Assembly (NCBI GenBank): GCA_037045645.1
Contig: JBAOIH010000004.1
Location: 310,001-374,000, forward strand
Direction of reading: 5' to 3'
Source of the DNA: Nocardioides sp.
Lineage (GTDB): Bacteria > Actinomycetota > Actinomycetes > Propionibacteriales > Nocardioidaceae
DNA length: 64,000 bases
The notes below the pieces were generated by a model. That model was not told the origin of the DNA. It ran no database searches and worked only from the letters and a program-made list of their open reading frames with translations. A program made the position numbers and the translations under genes. Below, piece after piece: positions 60,111 through 64,000 of this stretch. The stretch's first letter is position 1. Every line of letters begins with the position of its first letter.

Positions 60111-61181
60111 TCAGTCGTTGGGGCGGATCTGGGTGCGACCGTCGTCGTCACCTTCTTGCCAGTCCTGCCCGAACTGACGCGGTGGCTCCGCCGGCTGCCC
60201 CCACTGTTGGGCGGGCGGCTGCTGGGCGGGTGGCTGCTGGGCGGGCTGGTCCCACTGCCGCGGCGAAGGCGCCCCTTGGGCGGGCTGGTCCCACTGCTGG
60301 GCAGGCTGCTGGGGAGCACCCCACTGCTGCTGGGGCTGGCCACCGTGCTGGCCCTGCCAGGCGCCGGCCTGCCAGTCCTGCTGGTTCCACTGCTGTTGAT
60401 AGGAGTCGACCTCGTGCGTACGCGGGCCGCCGAAGCCGAGGCCGGAACCGGGCACGGCCTTGGGGCCACCGAAGAGCAGCGGGTAGAGCGCACCGGCAAC
60501 GGCGGCGCCGAGCAGCGGCGCGAGGATGAAGACCCACAGTTGGGCGATGTGATCCATGCCCGCATACAGCGCCACGCCGACCGAACGAGCCGGGTTGACC
60601 GAGGTGCCGGTCGCGGGGATCGACGCGTAGTGGATCATCGCCAGCGACAGGCCGATCGCCAGGGGAGCCATCGCCGAGGTCTCGCTGCGTGCGTCGGTGG
60701 TGCCCAAGATGACCAGCAGGAAGATCGCGGTCAGCACGAACTCAAGCAACAGGGCCGCCCACCAGGCAAAGTTGAACTCGGTCTGGTCGCCGAAACCGTT
60801 GGTGGCGAAGCCTGCGTTCACGTCGAAACCGGGGAAGCCCTGCATCACCACGAAGAGGACGCCGCCCGCGAGGATGCCGCCGAGGCCCTGGACCACCCAA
60901 TAGAGCGGCAGCGACTTCCACGGCAGCCGCCCGGCGATCGCCGCGCCGAGGGTGACGGCCGGGTTGAAGTGTCCGCCAGAGACACGGCCGAAGGCGTACG
61001 CCATCGTCAGCACGGTCAGACCGAACGCGGTGCCGGTCACCATCACGTTCGCGCCGCTGAGCAGCGCCGCGCCGCAGCCGATGAACACCAGCGTGAACGT
61101 GCCGATCAACTCGGCCAACATCTTCTGGACGATGGTCGCCTCCTCTTCGACGACCTCCACGCCTTCTGCAATCTCACTCAT
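60111..61181 (-). CDS. Aquaporin/MIP channel with Gln-Pro-rich C-terminal tail
   Basis: The 356-residue protein has six membrane segments and both MIP boxes, SGGHFNPAVTLGAAIAGR and GTSVNPARSVGVALYAG, which line the pore. Residues about 245-356 form a cytoplasmic tail of repeated Gln, Pro, Trp and Ala (for example QWDQPAQGAPSPRQWDQPAQ), much longer than in typical aquaporins of about 230-260 residues. ATG 61181 has AGGAGA about 9 nt upstream. Water and glycerol are both possible substrates. Confidence 0.88.
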   Translation of the reverse strand: MSEIAEGVEVVEEEATIVQKMLAELIGTFTLVFIGCGAALLSGANVMVTGTAFGLTVLTMAYAFGRVSGGHFNPAVTLGAAIAGRLPWKSLPLYWVVQGLGGILAGGVLFVVMQGFPGFDVNAGFATNGFGDQTEFNFAWWAALLLEFVLTAIFLLVILGTTDARSETSAMAPLAIGLSLAMIHYASIPATGTSVNPARSVGVALYAGMDHIAQLWVFILAPLLGAAVAGALYPLLFGGPKAVPGSGLGFGGPRTHEVDSYQQQWNQQDWQAGAWQGQHGGQPQQQWGAPQQPAQQWDQPAQGAPSPRQWDQPAQQPPAQQPPAQQWGQPAEPPRQFGQDWQEGDDDGRTQIRPND

Positions 61182-61298
61182 GTGTTGGGTCTCCTATGCG
61201 AGGCAAAGCAGGGGAGATCGCCCCCCGCGACGGGAGGACTCTACCTGGGGGCACGGACACTTTCCGGGACCGGTTTGCCGCCTGTCGGAGCGGGCGAC

Positions 61299-61304
61299 TA
61301 GCGT
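61299..61304 (+). promoter_or_regulatory. -10 box TAGCGT for isocitrate dehydrogenase
   Basis: TAGCGT ends 7 nt before the GTG at 61312. Confidence 0.5.
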
Positions 61305-61311
61305 CCCCAGG

Positions 61312-63525
<2,214 letters not shown>

Positions 63526-63533
63526 TCGCGGGT

Positions 63534-63539
63534 TAGGGT
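63534..63539 (+). promoter_or_regulatory. -10 box TAGGGT for the last gene
   Basis: TAGGGT ends 6 nt before the GTG at 63546. Confidence 0.45.
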
Positions 63540-63545
63540 TCGCCC

Positions 63546-64000
63546 GTGCTCTCGGGAACTCGTACGACCGTCGTCGCTGCCTGCGCGCTGCTTGCGGGTC
63601 TGACCGCTCCGGCAGGTGCGCAGGCCAGCGAGACGGACTCGGCGACCATCGAGGCTCAGACGCGGATCGGCTCGGGATATTGGGACGGGCAGATCTCGGC
63701 CGACGGTCGGTTCTTCGTCACGACCGATGACGATCAGTTGATCCGGCATCGGCTGACCAGGAAGTCGATCAAGAAGGCCGTCCACAGCAAGTCGAGTCGG
63801 GCGCTCAAGAAGGCCGAATACAGCACCACGGTGCTGCACCCCGACGGCAAGTTCGCCTACGTCTTCGCCCACGGCTTCGGTCGTCGCTGGACGATCGAGA
63901 TCGCGCGCATCGACAAGTCGCGGCCGAAGTTCGTGCGGTCGTACGACTTCTCCGCGGCTGGCGGGGCGCGGTCTCGGTTGGCCGATGCCGTGATCACCCC
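63546..64000 (+). CDS. Secreted protein, truncated by window end
   Basis: The open frame runs off the window. It begins with a signal peptide (TTVVAACALLAGLTAPAGAQ) followed by repeats like ISADGRFFVTTDDDQLIRHR and LHPDGKFAYVFAHGFGRRW, the style of a YncE-like beta-propeller. Only about 151 residues are visible. The GTG start is supported by the TAGGGT box 6 nt upstream. Confidence 0.6.
   Translation, partial: MLSGTRTTVVAACALLAGLTAPAGAQASETDSATIEAQTRIGSGYWDGQISADGRFFVTTDDDQLIRHRLTRKSIKKAVHSKSSRALKKAEYSTTVLHPDGKFAYVFAHGFGRRWTIEIARIDKSRPKFVRSYDFSAAGGARSRLADAVIT

Overview
The window is chromosomal DNA of a high-GC actinobacterium, most likely Nocardioidaceae (Nocardioides-like). This rests on strong G/C third-position bias, very frequent GTG starts, ATGA/GTGA gene overlaps and at least twenty starts placed 6-8 nt after a TANNNT box (leaderless transcripts). 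The gene order DUF255 thioredoxin protein, TrhA, isoprenyl transferase, PhoH2, fumC, DUF4245, xseB/xseA, ispH, DUF6542, ychF matches, from memory, the M. tuberculosis Rv1084-Rv1112 block, interrupted here by extra cargo. No rRNA, tRNA, CRISPR array, transposase or integrase was found.

Layout. (1) 1-6.4 kb: an accessory, defence-like island with a TOTE-type primase-helicase, an AbiEi/AbiEii-like pair directly upstream of it, an MNT-HEPN toxin-antitoxin pair and three tiny overlapping genes with excisionase-like HTH domains. The hexamer CGTACG, common elsewhere, is almost absent here. (2) 6.5-22 kb: a REP-like repeat array, the DUF255 protein (which carries repeat copies inside its reading frame), aldehyde dehydrogenase, TrhA, isoprenyl transferase (frameshifted), PhoH2, secreted proteins, an aldo/keto reductase, two unrelated fumarases and a lipoprotein. 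(3) 22-31 kb: an oligosaccharide locus with GH36 alpha-galactosidase, a CUT1 ABC transporter (binding-protein gene frameshifted), LacI regulator, GH32-like enzyme and MsmK/UgpC-type ATPase. Two near-identical operators tie it together, and raffinose-family sugars are the likely substrate. (4) 31-35 kb: a striking 32-bp-period inverted repeat array, an alpha/beta hydrolase and a molybdate operon. (5) 35-51 kb: conserved housekeeping genes (xseBA, ispH, YciO/Sua5-type, rmuC, xth, ychF) interrupted by a glycan cluster (flippase, GT39-like and GT2 glycosyltransferases, sulfotransferase, sugar aminotransferase, methyltransferase) and two bPH2 membrane proteins. (6) 51-64 kb: HNH endonuclease, small membrane proteins, lipoprotein hydrolase, a large protein of unknown function, an MFS transporter, folD, malate dehydrogenase, aquaporin with a Gln-rich tail, monomeric isocitrate dehydrogenase and a truncated secreted protein.

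How it works together: three TCA-cycle steps are encoded in the window (isocitrate dehydrogenase, fumarase twice, malate dehydrogenase). The sugar locus would import and cleave galactosyl-sucrose sugars under one LacI repressor. The glycan cluster is a nearly continuous set of overlapping frames suggesting a lipid-linked, possibly sulfated sugar. Three genes carry apparent single-base frameshifts (6.25, 11.69 and 26.89 kb), so assembly error must be excluded before calling them pseudogenes.
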